Of a stretch of DNA of 64,000 nucleotides, positions 1 to 7,591 are shown piece by piece. A model generated the notes under the pieces. That model saw only the letters and a program-made list of their open reading frames with translations. It made no database searches and was not told where the DNA came from. Position 1 is the stretch's first letter, and each line of letters starts with the position of its first letter. The DNA lies in NCBI GenBank assembly GCA_965246925.1, contig OZ251994.1, forward strand, positions 1,302,001 to 1,366,000, written 5' to 3'. The position numbers and the translations under genes were made by a program. Origin of the DNA: JANPPS01 sp965246925 (lineage in GTDB: Bacteria; Pseudomonadota; Alphaproteobacteria; Acetobacterales; Acetobacteraceae).

Positions 1-697
1 GCACCTGCTGAACGCAGCCGCCGGGCACGCCGTCAATATGGTAGCCGACAATATCCTTTATGTGGACGGCGGGGCGGATCAGGTCGTGCAGACCGCCTTT
101 CCGCCGGGCAGCCCGGCCCGCAGCGTCACGCGGTATGACCTGGCCGCCCATTCGGACAGCTTCGCCACGTTCGATTTCGGCATCCTGAAGCCCGTCATGC
201 GGCGCAAGTTTCTGCAGGACAACAAGATCAGGTATTATGAGGACACGAGGCTGTCCGAGGATTTCTACTACCTCATGCACTTTTTCGCCGCCGGCGGCAC
301 GGGCTTGCTGGTCAGTGAGCCGCTTTATTACTGGACGATGCCGTTCGGCGCGATCTCCCGCCAGTGGACGCAGACCGGTGCGGGCGCGTGGCGCTACGAT
401 TACCGCCAAGCCCTCCGCGCCAACGAGCATTTCATCACTGAGATGAAGAAGCAGGGGCAGGCCGACATGGTGCGCATGCTGGAGGGACGATCCCGCCAGT
501 ACCGCGCCATGATCCCCTACCTCGACGCCCAGCGCCTCGCGGCCGAGGGCGGAAAGCTGCAGGCGGCCGTGATGATCGCGCGCCATCCCGAGACCTACCG
601 TCTGCTGGCGGGCCGGATCGTGGGCCGCATCCGCCGCAGCCTCCGCGCCCGTCCGGCGGTGGGCAGCCTGCCGATCCACCCGAGCCTGTCCCGCTAG
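1..697 (+). CDS. Glycosyltransferase family 2, C-terminal part (5' end outside window)
   Basis: The frame is open from base 2 to the TAG at 695-697, so the true start lies left of the window; the first in-window ATG (38) falls inside the domain. An RLSEDFYY segment carries the acidic Glu-Asp pair typical of the acceptor/catalytic region of GT2 (GT-A fold) enzymes, followed by a PLYYW segment common in that family. The tail is Arg-rich with no membrane segment. It probably adds a sugar to a surface polysaccharide at the cytoplasmic face. A second glycosyltransferase starts 8 bp downstream. The sugar and acceptor cannot be inferred. Confidence 0.75.
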   Translation, partial: HLLNAAAGHAVNMVADNILYVDGGADQVVQTAFPPGSPARSVTRYDLAAHSDSFATFDFGILKPVMRRKFLQDNKIRYYEDTRLSEDFYYLMHFFAAGGTGLLVSEPLYYWTMPFGAISRQWTQTGAGAWRYDYRQALRANEHFITEMKKQGQADMVRMLEGRSRQYRAMIPYLDAQRLAAEGGKLQAAVMIARHPETYRLLAGRIVGRIRRSLRARPAVGSLPIHPSLSR

Positions 698-705
698 GCG
701 CGCCC

Positions 706-1635
706 ATGGATGGCATGAACAACTTCCGCCACCCGCGCGTGCTGATCGTAAGCGCGTCCGATTCGCGCTTCATGCCGTTCCTGCGCGGCATGATCACATC
801 GCTCGCGGACGCGCTGGTGCTGACCCCGGCGCATCTTGCCTGTTTCGACCTGGGGCTCAGTCCGCAGGACCTGGACTGGCTCGGCTTGAACGGCATCCGC
901 ACCGCCACGCCCCGTCCGCATCTTGGCGTGGCCGAGACGCACGGGCCCGGCCTGCTCTCGTTCCTCGCCCGCCCATTCTTGCCCGAGTATTTCCCTGGCT
1001 ACGACGTGTATGTCTGGATCGATTCCGACGTCTGGCTGCAGTATCCGGGCGTGCTGGGCCAGTATGTGAACGGCGCGCTGGCTACCGGCATGGCGGTCAC
1101 GCATGAGCGGGAGCGGGGCTACCGGTTCCAGGCCTGGCTGTTCGCCTGGACGGCCAAGCACATGCTCCTCGGATACGGGCCCACCACAGCCGCACACTTG
1201 CTGACCCGGCGGCACGTGAACGCCGGATGCTTCGCCATATCGGCCGGCGCGCCGCATTGGCAGGCCTGGGCGGACCGCTACGCCGCCGCGCTGGCGCGAA
1301 CGGGCGCCCTTGTGCCGCACGACCAGTTCGCGCTCAATCACGCTTTGCGCGGCAGTATCCTGGGCGGCGCCGACGTGCCCGAAACCACCCTCCTAGATCC
1401 CGGTTGCAACTGGATCTGCGACCGCGGCGTGCCGATGTGGAACGACGATGCCGAAGCGTTCTGCAAGCCCTACGCTCCCTACGCCCCCATCGGCGCCCTC
1501 CACCTCGCCGGGCCCGCCAAGCGCACCGCCTATGATGTCAGACGGACCGGCGGCGGCCAGTTCCGAACCTACATCACGCAGGGCGCCAGCCCCGCCCACC
1601 CCGCGCTGCAACCACCCTTACTGGAAATGGCTTGA
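706..1635 (+). CDS. GT-A-fold glycosyltransferase (GT8-like)
   Basis: This is a 309-residue soluble protein. Residues about 10-35 form a beta-alpha start (VLIVSASDSRFMPFLRGM). Near residues 98-110 is YDVYVWIDSDVW, whose D-x-D is the metal/nucleotide-sugar site of GT-A enzymes. A later RRHVNAGCFAIS segment matches the NAG strand after the DxD in GT8 proteins, and PHDQFALN resembles their DQ motif. It likely transfers a hexose from a nucleotide sugar during polysaccharide assembly. Its stop overlaps the next ATG (TGATG), so the two are translationally coupled. The exact GT family is uncertain. Confidence 0.7.
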   Translation: MDGMNNFRHPRVLIVSASDSRFMPFLRGMITSLADALVLTPAHLACFDLGLSPQDLDWLGLNGIRTATPRPHLGVAETHGPGLLSFLARPFLPEYFPGYDVYVWIDSDVWLQYPGVLGQYVNGALATGMAVTHERERGYRFQAWLFAWTAKHMLLGYGPTTAAHLLTRRHVNAGCFAISAGAPHWQAWADRYAAALARTGALVPHDQFALNHALRGSILGGADVPETTLLDPGCNWICDRGVPMWNDDAEAFCKPYAPYAPIGALHLAGPAKRTAYDVRRTGGGQFRTYITQGASPAHPALQPPLLEMA

Positions 1636-2399
1636 TGTCCGGCGCGTTCAGGACGCTGTCGGTCATGCTGCTGCTGTGGCCGGCATGTGCCCAGGCCGCT
1701 CCGCCGGATCTGTGCCAATCCGCCATTCTGCTGGCCGAGCGCGCCGCGCCCGTGCCTCCGGCGCTGCTGTCGGCCATCGCCCGGGTCGAAAGCGGGCGCG
1801 CCCTGCCCGGCGGGCGCGTGGTGGCCTGGCCATGGACTATCAACGTAGCCGGCACCGGGCATTTCTACGAGACGCAGGAACAAGCGATCCAGGCCGTGCA
1901 GCAATTTCAAGCAGCCGGCGTGCAGTCGATCGACGTCGGCTGCCTGCAGGTCAACCTCATGCATCACCCGAACGCCTTCGGCTCGCTGCAACAGGCTTTC
2001 GACCCGGCGGCCAATGCCGGCTACGCCGCGCGGTTCCTTACGGCTCTGCATCGTGAGACGAAGGACTGGCCCGCCGCGATCGGCGCGTATCACTCGCGCA
2101 CCCCGGCGCTGGCGGACGAATACGGCTCCCGCGTCTTGCATGCCTGGCCCGGCGCGGCCCAGTATGCCCCGGCGCCCACACCGCCGATCCCGTCCGTCAA
2201 CGTCGATCCGTATCACGTCTATACGCCCGAGTTCGCCCGGCTAGTGACCCAGGACAAGCTGGCCCGGGCGCAGCGGGACGCGGCCATGGCGCCGCCGATC
2301 GAGGCACGCAGCAAGCTGCCGGGCCCCCTGCTGCATTCGCCGACGCCGCTCCATGCCGCCACTCCCCCGCGCGGGGTCCGCTACGCCCAGCTGCCGTGA
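1635..2399 (+). CDS. Exported lytic transglycosylase (SLT domain)
   Basis: I chose the ATG at 1635, which overlaps the previous stop; a TTG three bases upstream is also in frame. An N-terminal signal peptide (LSVMLLLWPACAQA) is followed by an SLT-like domain. The catalytic Glu sits in SAIARVESG. A DVGCLQVN segment corresponds to the G-[ML]-Q-[VI]-N motif and AIGAYHSR to the third motif. It cleaves peptidoglycan glycan strands in the periplasm, as VirB1-type enzymes do to open a path for envelope machines. The C-terminus (about 80 residues) is Pro/Ala-rich and probably disordered. Its place among glycosyltransferases suggests help with polysaccharide export. Confidence 0.8.
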   Translation: MSGAFRTLSVMLLLWPACAQAAPPDLCQSAILLAERAAPVPPALLSAIARVESGRALPGGRVVAWPWTINVAGTGHFYETQEQAIQAVQQFQAAGVQSIDVGCLQVNLMHHPNAFGSLQQAFDPAANAGYAARFLTALHRETKDWPAAIGAYHSRTPALADEYGSRVLHAWPGAAQYAPAPTPPIPSVNVDPYHVYTPEFARLVTQDKLARAQRDAAMAPPIEARSKLPGPLLHSPTPLHAATPPRGVRYAQLP

Positions 2400-3484
2400 T
2401 CAATAAGGCACAGTCCGCTTACCTGGACATGGTACGCGGCCTCGCGGCGCAGCTCGTGCTGGTCCACCACGCGGCCAGCTATGCCTGGCCGGGCCCAGGC
2501 GTGGCCGATTGGGGCGGTGGCGCGCTGGGTGTGCTGATCTTCTTCCTGCTATCCGGCTTCTTGATCACCCACACCATCCAGTCCCGTCTGGCCGGCGGAC
2601 GGTTCAGCCTGACCGAGTTCACCGTGAGCCGCGCCACCCGCATCTATCTGCCCTACCTCCCCGCGCTTATCCTAGTGGCCGTTCTGGATCGGTTCTCCGT
2701 GCGCTTTCCGGTTTACGAGCATGGGGCCGACTTCAACACGCCGACCGCGCTGGCCAATGTTTGCATGATGCAGGACTTCCCGCTATTCCAAATCCTCCGC
2801 CGCCTGCACGTGCCGGAGCAGGCTTGGTTCTTCAAGACGTTCGGCTCGGGCCGGCAGTTCTGGACCGTCAGCATCGAGTGGTGGATCTACATCACCGCCG
2901 GTCTCCTAACCTTCATGCTGCTACGCCGGCCGTCCCCGGTGTTGCTGGTGCTGCTCGGCCTGGCCGCGATCGAGCCGGTGTACAATCTGGTCGGCGGCCC
3001 CGGCGACTCGTTGACCCTGTTCTGGCTGATGGGGGCAGCCGCGAGCGTCGCGCTGGCCCGGGCCTGGACGCCGTGGGGCCCAGGCTGCGCCTTAGCCTGG
3101 GCGGGGCTGCTGATCCTCGCCGGGGTGCGGCTGTTCTTTACCCATGGCCGCATCTATGACGCAGTGTTCGCGCTGATCCTTGCCGGCTTGCTATACGTGC
3201 CGTTCTGGGCCTTATCGGCGCACGGCAGCAGCCGGGCCGTGCAGCGCACCGGGCTCGACCATTTGGCATTCCACAGCTACTCGCTCTATCTCATCCACGG
3301 CTCCATCGTGCTGGCGCTCGTCGCGGGCTGGGGCATGGCGGGATGGCGCGGGCTGCTGACGATGGTGCTGATGTCCAACGCCGCCGCTATCCCGTTCGCC
3401 TATCTGTTCGAACGCCCCCAGGCCCGCCTTCGCCGCGCCATCCTCGGCGCAATCGGCTGGCGCCGTCCGGCTGAGGCCTGCTAA
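2396..3484 (+). CDS. Acyltransferase family 3 membrane protein (OafA/YrhL-like)
   Basis: A 362-residue polytopic membrane protein. It starts at GTG 2396, whose last bases form the TGA stop of the previous gene (GTGA overlap). The N-terminus has the acyltransferase-3 signature: YLDMVRGLAAQLVLVHHA with the essential His, then a glycine-rich helix (GALGVLIFFLLSGFLITHT) and an Arg-rich loop (SRATRIYLPYL). About ten hydrophobic segments follow. Such enzymes O-acylate sugars during polysaccharide or LPS synthesis, using cytoplasmic acyl-CoA. Context supports acetylation of the glycan built by the upstream transferases. Confidence 0.85.
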   Translation: MINKAQSAYLDMVRGLAAQLVLVHHAASYAWPGPGVADWGGGALGVLIFFLLSGFLITHTIQSRLAGGRFSLTEFTVSRATRIYLPYLPALILVAVLDRFSVRFPVYEHGADFNTPTALANVCMMQDFPLFQILRRLHVPEQAWFFKTFGSGRQFWTVSIEWWIYITAGLLTFMLLRRPSPVLLVLLGLAAIEPVYNLVGGPGDSLTLFWLMGAAASVALARAWTPWGPGCALAWAGLLILAGVRLFFTHGRIYDAVFALILAGLLYVPFWALSAHGSSRAVQRTGLDHLAFHSYSLYLIHGSIVLALVAGWGMAGWRGLLTMVLMSNAAAIPFAYLFERPQARLRRAILGAIGWRRPAEAC

Positions 3485-3492
3485 CGAGGGGC

Positions 3493-4008
3493 ATGCTTGA
3501 ATACGCCACCTTCACCCTGCCGGACCCAATAGGCCCCGTCTTTCTGGTCTGGCATCAGGAAGGCCTGGTCGCGCTAGATTTCGGCGAGGCGGATGGCCGT
3601 CTGCGGCGCTTGCTGCAATCCCGCTTCGGGCCGGCCGTGCAGTGGGAGGCCGCGTCCGCCCCGCACCCGTACGTCTTAGCAACGAAGGCCTATTTTGACG
3701 GCGATTTCACTGCCCTCGATACACTACCGGCCGATGGTGGTGGCACCCTGTTCCAGCGCCGGGTCTGGACGGCGCTGCGCGCTATTCCCTCGGGTCAGAC
3801 CCGCTCCTACGCAGAAATCGCGATCGGCATCGGCCAGCCCACCGCCACCCGCGCCGTCGGCATGGCCAACGGCCGCAATCCCATCAGCCTCGTGGTCCCC
3901 TGCCACCGCGTGATCGGCACTTCCGGCGCCCTCACAGGCTACGGCGGCGGGCTCGAGCGAAAGCGCTGGTTGCTGGCGCATGAGCGGGTAGTCCCTGCTA
4001 AGGAGTAG
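3493..4008 (+). CDS. ogt: Methylated-DNA--protein-cysteine methyltransferase
   Basis: A 171-residue suicide repair protein that takes O6-alkyl groups from guanine. The active-site motif PCHRVIG is intact with the acceptor at Cys137. The helix-turn-helix before it (TRSYAEIAIGIGQPTATRAVGMANGRNP) carries the Arg finger, and GYGGGLERKRWLL closes the active site. Length matches Ogt/AdaB rather than a fused Ada. It begins 8 bp after the acyltransferase with a GAGGGG ribosome site and faces a convergent gene. It looks like a housekeeping gene next to the polysaccharide locus. Confidence 0.93.
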   Translation: MLEYATFTLPDPIGPVFLVWHQEGLVALDFGEADGRLRRLLQSRFGPAVQWEAASAPHPYVLATKAYFDGDFTALDTLPADGGGTLFQRRVWTALRAIPSGQTRSYAEIAIGIGQPTATRAVGMANGRNPISLVVPCHRVIGTSGALTGYGGGLERKRWLLAHERVVPAKE

Positions 4009-4074
4009 TCCTAACTTCTCGAAAAGTGGTACTAGCGGGCACGTATCCGACGAGCTCACGCTTGCCGGCGCGGG

Positions 4075-4656
4075 TCAGCTGCCAGATAGCCAAGCCGCCC
4101 CCCGCGCATACAGCGCATCCACCTCGGGGCCCGTTAACCCCGGCATGTCCCGCTTGACCGTGTAGCCGATCCGCGTCTGCAGATAAGCCAGATGCCGGTA
4201 GCCCGCGGGGAACGAGGCGAGCAGGGCACCGTCCAGCACGGGCACGTCACCCGGCGTTACCGGGTCCATGCGGTCCTTCTCATAGATTGGCTGCCGCAGC
4301 ACGAGGCCCCAGCGTCCGGCGCGCTTGTCCCAGAAATCGTAGAACCGCCCGGTGCACAGCACGTCGCACAGCACCCCCTCCACGGCCGCACGCTGCGAGA
4401 TGGTCATCTTGGTCTGCGACACCGCACGGGAGCCGGCCACATCGACGCTGATACCGCCCAGAAAATGCAGGATGCTGACCCCCCGGGCCCAACCCTCCTT
4501 GCTGATCGCAATGAACTCGTCTGCCGTGCCCTGGGTCCAGGTCGCCATCATGCGTCCGTCGTCATGCCAGACGGTGCGGAAGCGCTCCCAATCGCCAGAG
4601 TCCCGCCAGATGACCCAGTTCTGCAGCAGCTCGCGGATGAGGCGGTCATCGTCCAT
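4075..4656 (-). CDS. SnoaL/NTF2-like protein
   Basis: A 193-residue protein with the NTF2-like cone pattern at its N-terminus: a leading helix (IRELLQNWVIWRDSGDWERFRTVWHDDG), then alternating beta strands and TKMTISQRAAVEGVLCDVLCTGRFYDFW. Bile-acid dehydratase, scytalone dehydratase and ring-hydroxylating beta subunits share this fold, as do many uncharacterised proteins. I see no catalytic set that would assign a reaction. The ATG at 4656 overlaps the TGA of the upstream gene (TGATG), so translation is coupled. A TTG one codon earlier is the only other start nearby. Confidence 0.6.
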   Translation of the reverse strand: MDDDRLIRELLQNWVIWRDSGDWERFRTVWHDDGRMMATWTQGTADEFIAISKEGWARGVSILHFLGGISVDVAGSRAVSQTKMTISQRAAVEGVLCDVLCTGRFYDFWDKRAGRWGLVLRQPIYEKDRMDPVTPGDVPVLDGALLASFPAGYRHLAYLQTRIGYTVKRDMPGLTGPEVDALYARGAAWLSGS

Positions 4657-5045
4657 CAATGGAACGGCCGGGTTAGGCCGACGCGCAGCGTCTCGCCCGG
4701 CGCCAGTGGCGTGAAGCCGGCCGGGTCATAGGTGGGCAGCGCCTGCAGCTGGTCCGGCGAGAGGTCCATGACCGCAACGTGCTCGCCCAACAGCGCCACG
4801 GCGTTGACCGGCACCGCGACCCGGCGGGTGCCCAGGCTGAACGTGCCGCCCAGATCGACCAGCAGCAGCGTCTGTTCCCCGCGCCGCACCACGCCGGCGA
4901 CGCGGCCCAGCACATTCTGCTGCTCTACGGGGCGTAGTACTTGGCGGTGCAGCAGATCCCCGGCCAGGACCGGCTGCGGGTAGCGCTGGCCTTCCGCCCA
5001 TGCCGGTCCTGTAAGTAGCATCAGCAGCACGACGCGGCGGTTCAT
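4656..5045 (-). CDS. Small exported protein, PRC-barrel-like
   Basis: A 129-residue protein starting at ATG 5045, just after an AAGGAGA ribosome site; an in-frame upstream extension lacks such a site and would bury the signal peptide. MNRRVVLLMLLTGPAWA is a clear signal sequence. The mature part (VLGRVAGVVRRGEQTLLLVDLGGTFSLGTRRVAVPVNAVALLG) has the strand pattern of PRC-barrel proteins, which bind membranes or other proteins. It is transcribed with the NTF2-like gene and divergently from the cytochrome b gene at 5123. Function unknown. Confidence 0.55.
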   Translation of the reverse strand: MNRRVVLLMLLTGPAWAEGQRYPQPVLAGDLLHRQVLRPVEQQNVLGRVAGVVRRGEQTLLLVDLGGTFSLGTRRVAVPVNAVALLGEHVAVMDLSPDQLQALPTYDPAGFTPLAPGETLRVGLTRPFH

Positions 5046-5122
5046 TAGAATCTCCTTCGGTTTCGCTACGCTAGGCCTGGGCTGGATGTTACCATCCGTA
5101 CACAACCGGCGAAGAAGCCACC

Positions 5123-5746
5123 ATGGAAACCGTGCGCCGCCTGCATCCCGCCCCCGTCCGCATCATGCACTGGCTGAACGCGCTGGCGATGATCATCATG
5201 ATCGGCTCCGGCTGGGGCATCTATAATGATAGCGTGATCTTCGGCGGGCTGCACTTCTCCAAGCACATCCGGCTCGGCGGCTGGGCGGCGCAGAGCCTGC
5301 TGTGGCACTTCGCCGGCATGTGGCTGCTGGCACTGAACGGCATTGCTTACCTGATCTACGGTGTCGTGACAGGTCGCCTGCGGGAGCGGCTGTGGCCGAT
5401 CCGCATCGCCGACATCGTCAGCACCGTGCGGGATACTTTGCGGTTACACGTAAGCCATGACGACCTCACGACCTACAACGCCGTGCAGAAAGTGCTGTAT
5501 ATCGTCGTGATCCTGGCGGGCATCTCGCAGATCGTGACCGGACTGGCGATCTGGAAGCCGGTCCAGTTTCAGGAACTGACGGGCTTGCTCGGCGGGTTTC
5601 AGGCGGCGCGGTTGCTGCATTTCCTGGGAATGGCCGTGATCGTCGGCTTCCTCGTCGTCCACGTCGCACTGTCGCTCCTGGTGCCGCAGACGCTCTGGGC
5701 CATGCTGACCGGCGGCCCGGCGGTGACGCGGAGGGTGAAGTCATGA
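5123..5746 (+). CDS. Cytochrome b561-type membrane subunit
   Basis: A 207-residue, four-helix protein of the cytochrome b/b6 (b561, Ni-Fe hydrogenase/thiosulfate reductase) type. Conserved His residues lie in helix 1 (IMHWLNALAMI), at LHFSKHIRLGG and WHFAGMW, and in the last helices (LLHFLGMAVIVGFLVVHVALSL), enough for two b haems. It overlaps the Mo-enzyme gene by ATGA and is almost certainly its membrane partner, passing electrons between that enzyme and quinone. The arrangement resembles MsrPQ or sulfite-dehydrogenase pairs. Confidence 0.85.
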   Translation: METVRRLHPAPVRIMHWLNALAMIIMIGSGWGIYNDSVIFGGLHFSKHIRLGGWAAQSLLWHFAGMWLLALNGIAYLIYGVVTGRLRERLWPIRIADIVSTVRDTLRLHVSHDDLTTYNAVQKVLYIVVILAGISQIVTGLAIWKPVQFQELTGLLGGFQAARLLHFLGMAVIVGFLVVHVALSLLVPQTLWAMLTGGPAVTRRVKS

Positions 5747-6513
5747 GATCGCAGAACCGCCCCGCCCGCATACCGGATGCCGGTATCCTGCATAACCACC
5801 GCACGCTGATCGCCGGGCTGCAACGCCGGGGCCTGCTGCGCGGCGGCCTTTCGCTCGGCGCGCTCACGATGCTCACGGGGTGCGAGGTGGAGGATAATAG
5901 CTCGATCGAGCGGGCGCTCCGCGCCATGTCGGCCTGGAATGACCGGGTGCAGGCCGCGCTGTTCGACCCGAACAAGCTAGCGCCGACCTACCCGGCGTCA
6001 ATGGTGCTGAAGCCGCCGCGGTTCAACGCGTACTACGATATTGGCGACCTGAAGCCAGTGCCGGACACGTGGCAGCTCGAAATCGCGGGCCTCGTCACCG
6101 AGAAACGCCCCTGGTCCCGCGAGGACCTGGCCGCGCTGCCGCAGCAGGACATGATCATCCGGCATATTTGTGTCGAGGGCTGGGACTATATCGGCCAGTG
6201 GTCCGGCCCCACCCTCCGCTCGTTTCTGGAGCGGGTGGGCGCCGACCTTCGCGCCAAATACGTGGCATTCAAAACCTATGACGACTACCCGAGCAGCATC
6301 GACATGGCGACGGCGCTGCATCCGCAGACCCTACTGGCGACAAGCTACGCGGGCGATACCCTGGCAGACCCTTTCGGCTATCCGCTCCGCCTCCGCACCA
6401 GCACGAAGCTTGGTTTCAAGAACCCGAAATGGATCACCGCGATCGAGGTCACCAACGACTACCCCGGCGGGTATTGGGAGAACCTGGGGTTCAATTGGCA
6501 GAGTAGCCTCTGA
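5743..6513 (+). CDS. Tat-exported sulfite-oxidase-like molybdoenzyme
   Basis: A 256-residue protein with an Oxidored_molyb fold. RHICVEGWDYIGQWSG holds the Cys (residue 143) expected to ligate molybdenum, and KLGFKNPKWI is the conserved cofactor-binding stretch near the C-terminus. The N-terminus (RRGLLRGGLSLGALTMLTGC) combines a twin-Arg motif with a lipobox-like LTGC, suggesting Tat export and possible lipid anchoring. There is no C-terminal dimerisation domain, so it is closer to MsrP/YedY-type enzymes than to full sulfite oxidase. The coupled cytochrome b supports a periplasmic redox enzyme for sulfite, methionine sulfoxide or a similar substrate. Confidence 0.82.
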   Translation: MRSQNRPARIPDAGILHNHRTLIAGLQRRGLLRGGLSLGALTMLTGCEVEDNSSIERALRAMSAWNDRVQAALFDPNKLAPTYPASMVLKPPRFNAYYDIGDLKPVPDTWQLEIAGLVTEKRPWSREDLAALPQQDMIIRHICVEGWDYIGQWSGPTLRSFLERVGADLRAKYVAFKTYDDYPSSIDMATALHPQTLLATSYAGDTLADPFGYPLRLRTSTKLGFKNPKWITAIEVTNDYPGGYWENLGFNWQSSL

Positions 6514-6575
6514 CCCGGCCTTGAAGCCAGGCTTAGGCCAGCGCATGGTCTGACCCCGTTCGAAGGAGCCCGACC

Positions 6576-7490
6576 ATGAAGGCCGACAGCGTATTGCACA
6601 CCATCGGCGCCACGCCGCACATCCGCGTGTCCCGCCTGTTTCCGGACGCGGAAGTCTGGATCAAGTCCGAGCGCAGTAACCCCGGTGGCTCGATTAAGGA
6701 CCGCATCGCGCTCGCGATGGTGGAGGCCGCCGAGGCGGGCGGGCAGCTCACGCCCGGCGGCACCATTATCGAACCGACGTCCGGCAACACCGGCGTGGGG
6801 CTGGCGATGGTCGCGGCGGTGAAGGGCTACAAGCTGATCCTCGTCATGCCAGACAGCATGTCGATCGAGCGGCGGCGGCTGATGCAAGCCTATGGCGCGT
6901 CGTTCGACCTCACCCCCCGCGCGGGGGGTATGAAGGCCGCGATCGCCCGGGCGCATGAGTTGCAGGCCGGGCATCCCGGCTCCTGGATTCCGCAGCAGTT
7001 CGAAAACCCGGCCAACATCGCCGTGCACGTCCGCACCACCGCTCAGGAAATTCTCGCCGACTTTCCGGGCGGTATCGACGCCATCATCACCGGCGTCGGC
7101 ACGGGCGGCCACATTACCGGCTGTGCAGAAGTGCTGAAGCCGCACTGGCCGCAGCTCAAGGTTTTTGCAGTGGAGCCCACGGCGTCCCCGGTCATTTCCG
7201 GCGGCAGCCCGTCGCCCCACCCCATTCAAGGCATCGGCGCCGGCTTTATTCCAGCCAACCTGCATACGGCGGTGCTCGACGGGGTCATCCAGATCGATGC
7301 GGAGGACGCGCGGGAGTGGGCCCGGCGCTCGGCAGTCAAGGAGGGATTGCTCGTCGGCATTTCATCCGGCGCCACCCTGGCCGCGATCGCGCAGAAGTTG
7401 CCGGAGTTAAAGCCCGGCGCCGTCGTACTCGGCTTCAACTACGACACCGGAGAGCGCTACTTTTCGGTGCCCGATTTCCTACCCGGGTGA
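6576..7490 (+). CDS. cysK: Cysteine synthase A
   Basis: O-acetylserine (thiol)-lyase, 304 residues, fold-type II PLP enzyme. NPGGSIKDR contains the PLP lysine (Lys41), PTSGNTGVG is the substrate/phosphate loop, and GVGTGGHITG with GISSGA complete the PLP site. It makes cysteine from O-acetylserine and sulfide. The start has a good GAAGGAG ribosome site. It lies 62 bp after the sulfite-oxidase-like gene, a possible sulfur-metabolism link, though it has its own ribosome site and could be transcribed separately. Confidence 0.95.
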   Translation: MKADSVLHTIGATPHIRVSRLFPDAEVWIKSERSNPGGSIKDRIALAMVEAAEAGGQLTPGGTIIEPTSGNTGVGLAMVAAVKGYKLILVMPDSMSIERRRLMQAYGASFDLTPRAGGMKAAIARAHELQAGHPGSWIPQQFENPANIAVHVRTTAQEILADFPGGIDAIITGVGTGGHITGCAEVLKPHWPQLKVFAVEPTASPVISGGSPSPHPIQGIGAGFIPANLHTAVLDGVIQIDAEDAREWARRSAVKEGLLVGISSGATLAAIAQKLPELKPGAVVLGFNYDTGERYFSVPDFLPG

Positions 7491-7552
7491 CCCCCGGGCC
7501 ACGGCCACGCAAACGTTTATGAGACACGTCTTTCACCTAGACGCGCGAAGCC

Positions 7553-7578
7553 TTACGTAAAGGTTAACCTTTATGTGA
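7553..7578. promoter_or_regulatory. Perfect 16-bp palindrome upstream of phaZ
   Basis: Bases 7558-7573 read TAAAGGTTAACCTTTA, a perfect dyad. It extends on both sides with a single mismatched pair to 22 bp (7555-7576), and its left arm overlaps a second palindrome, TTACGTAA (7553-7560). It ends 18 bp before the phaZ ATG in an AT-rich stretch of an otherwise GC-rich region. The position fits an operator for a dimeric regulator of PHB breakdown. The regulator is not identifiable here; it does not look like the TGC-rich site of PhaR. Confidence 0.55.
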
Positions 7579-7591
7579 GATAACCTCGTCC

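Noticed and set aside
4009..4074. Short minus-strand open stretch (LTRAGKRELVGYVPASTTF) between ogt and the NTF2-like gene
   Set aside because: It reads like a protein C-terminus but is only about 25 codons, out of frame with the neighbouring gene and without a start. It may be a remnant; evidence is too thin.
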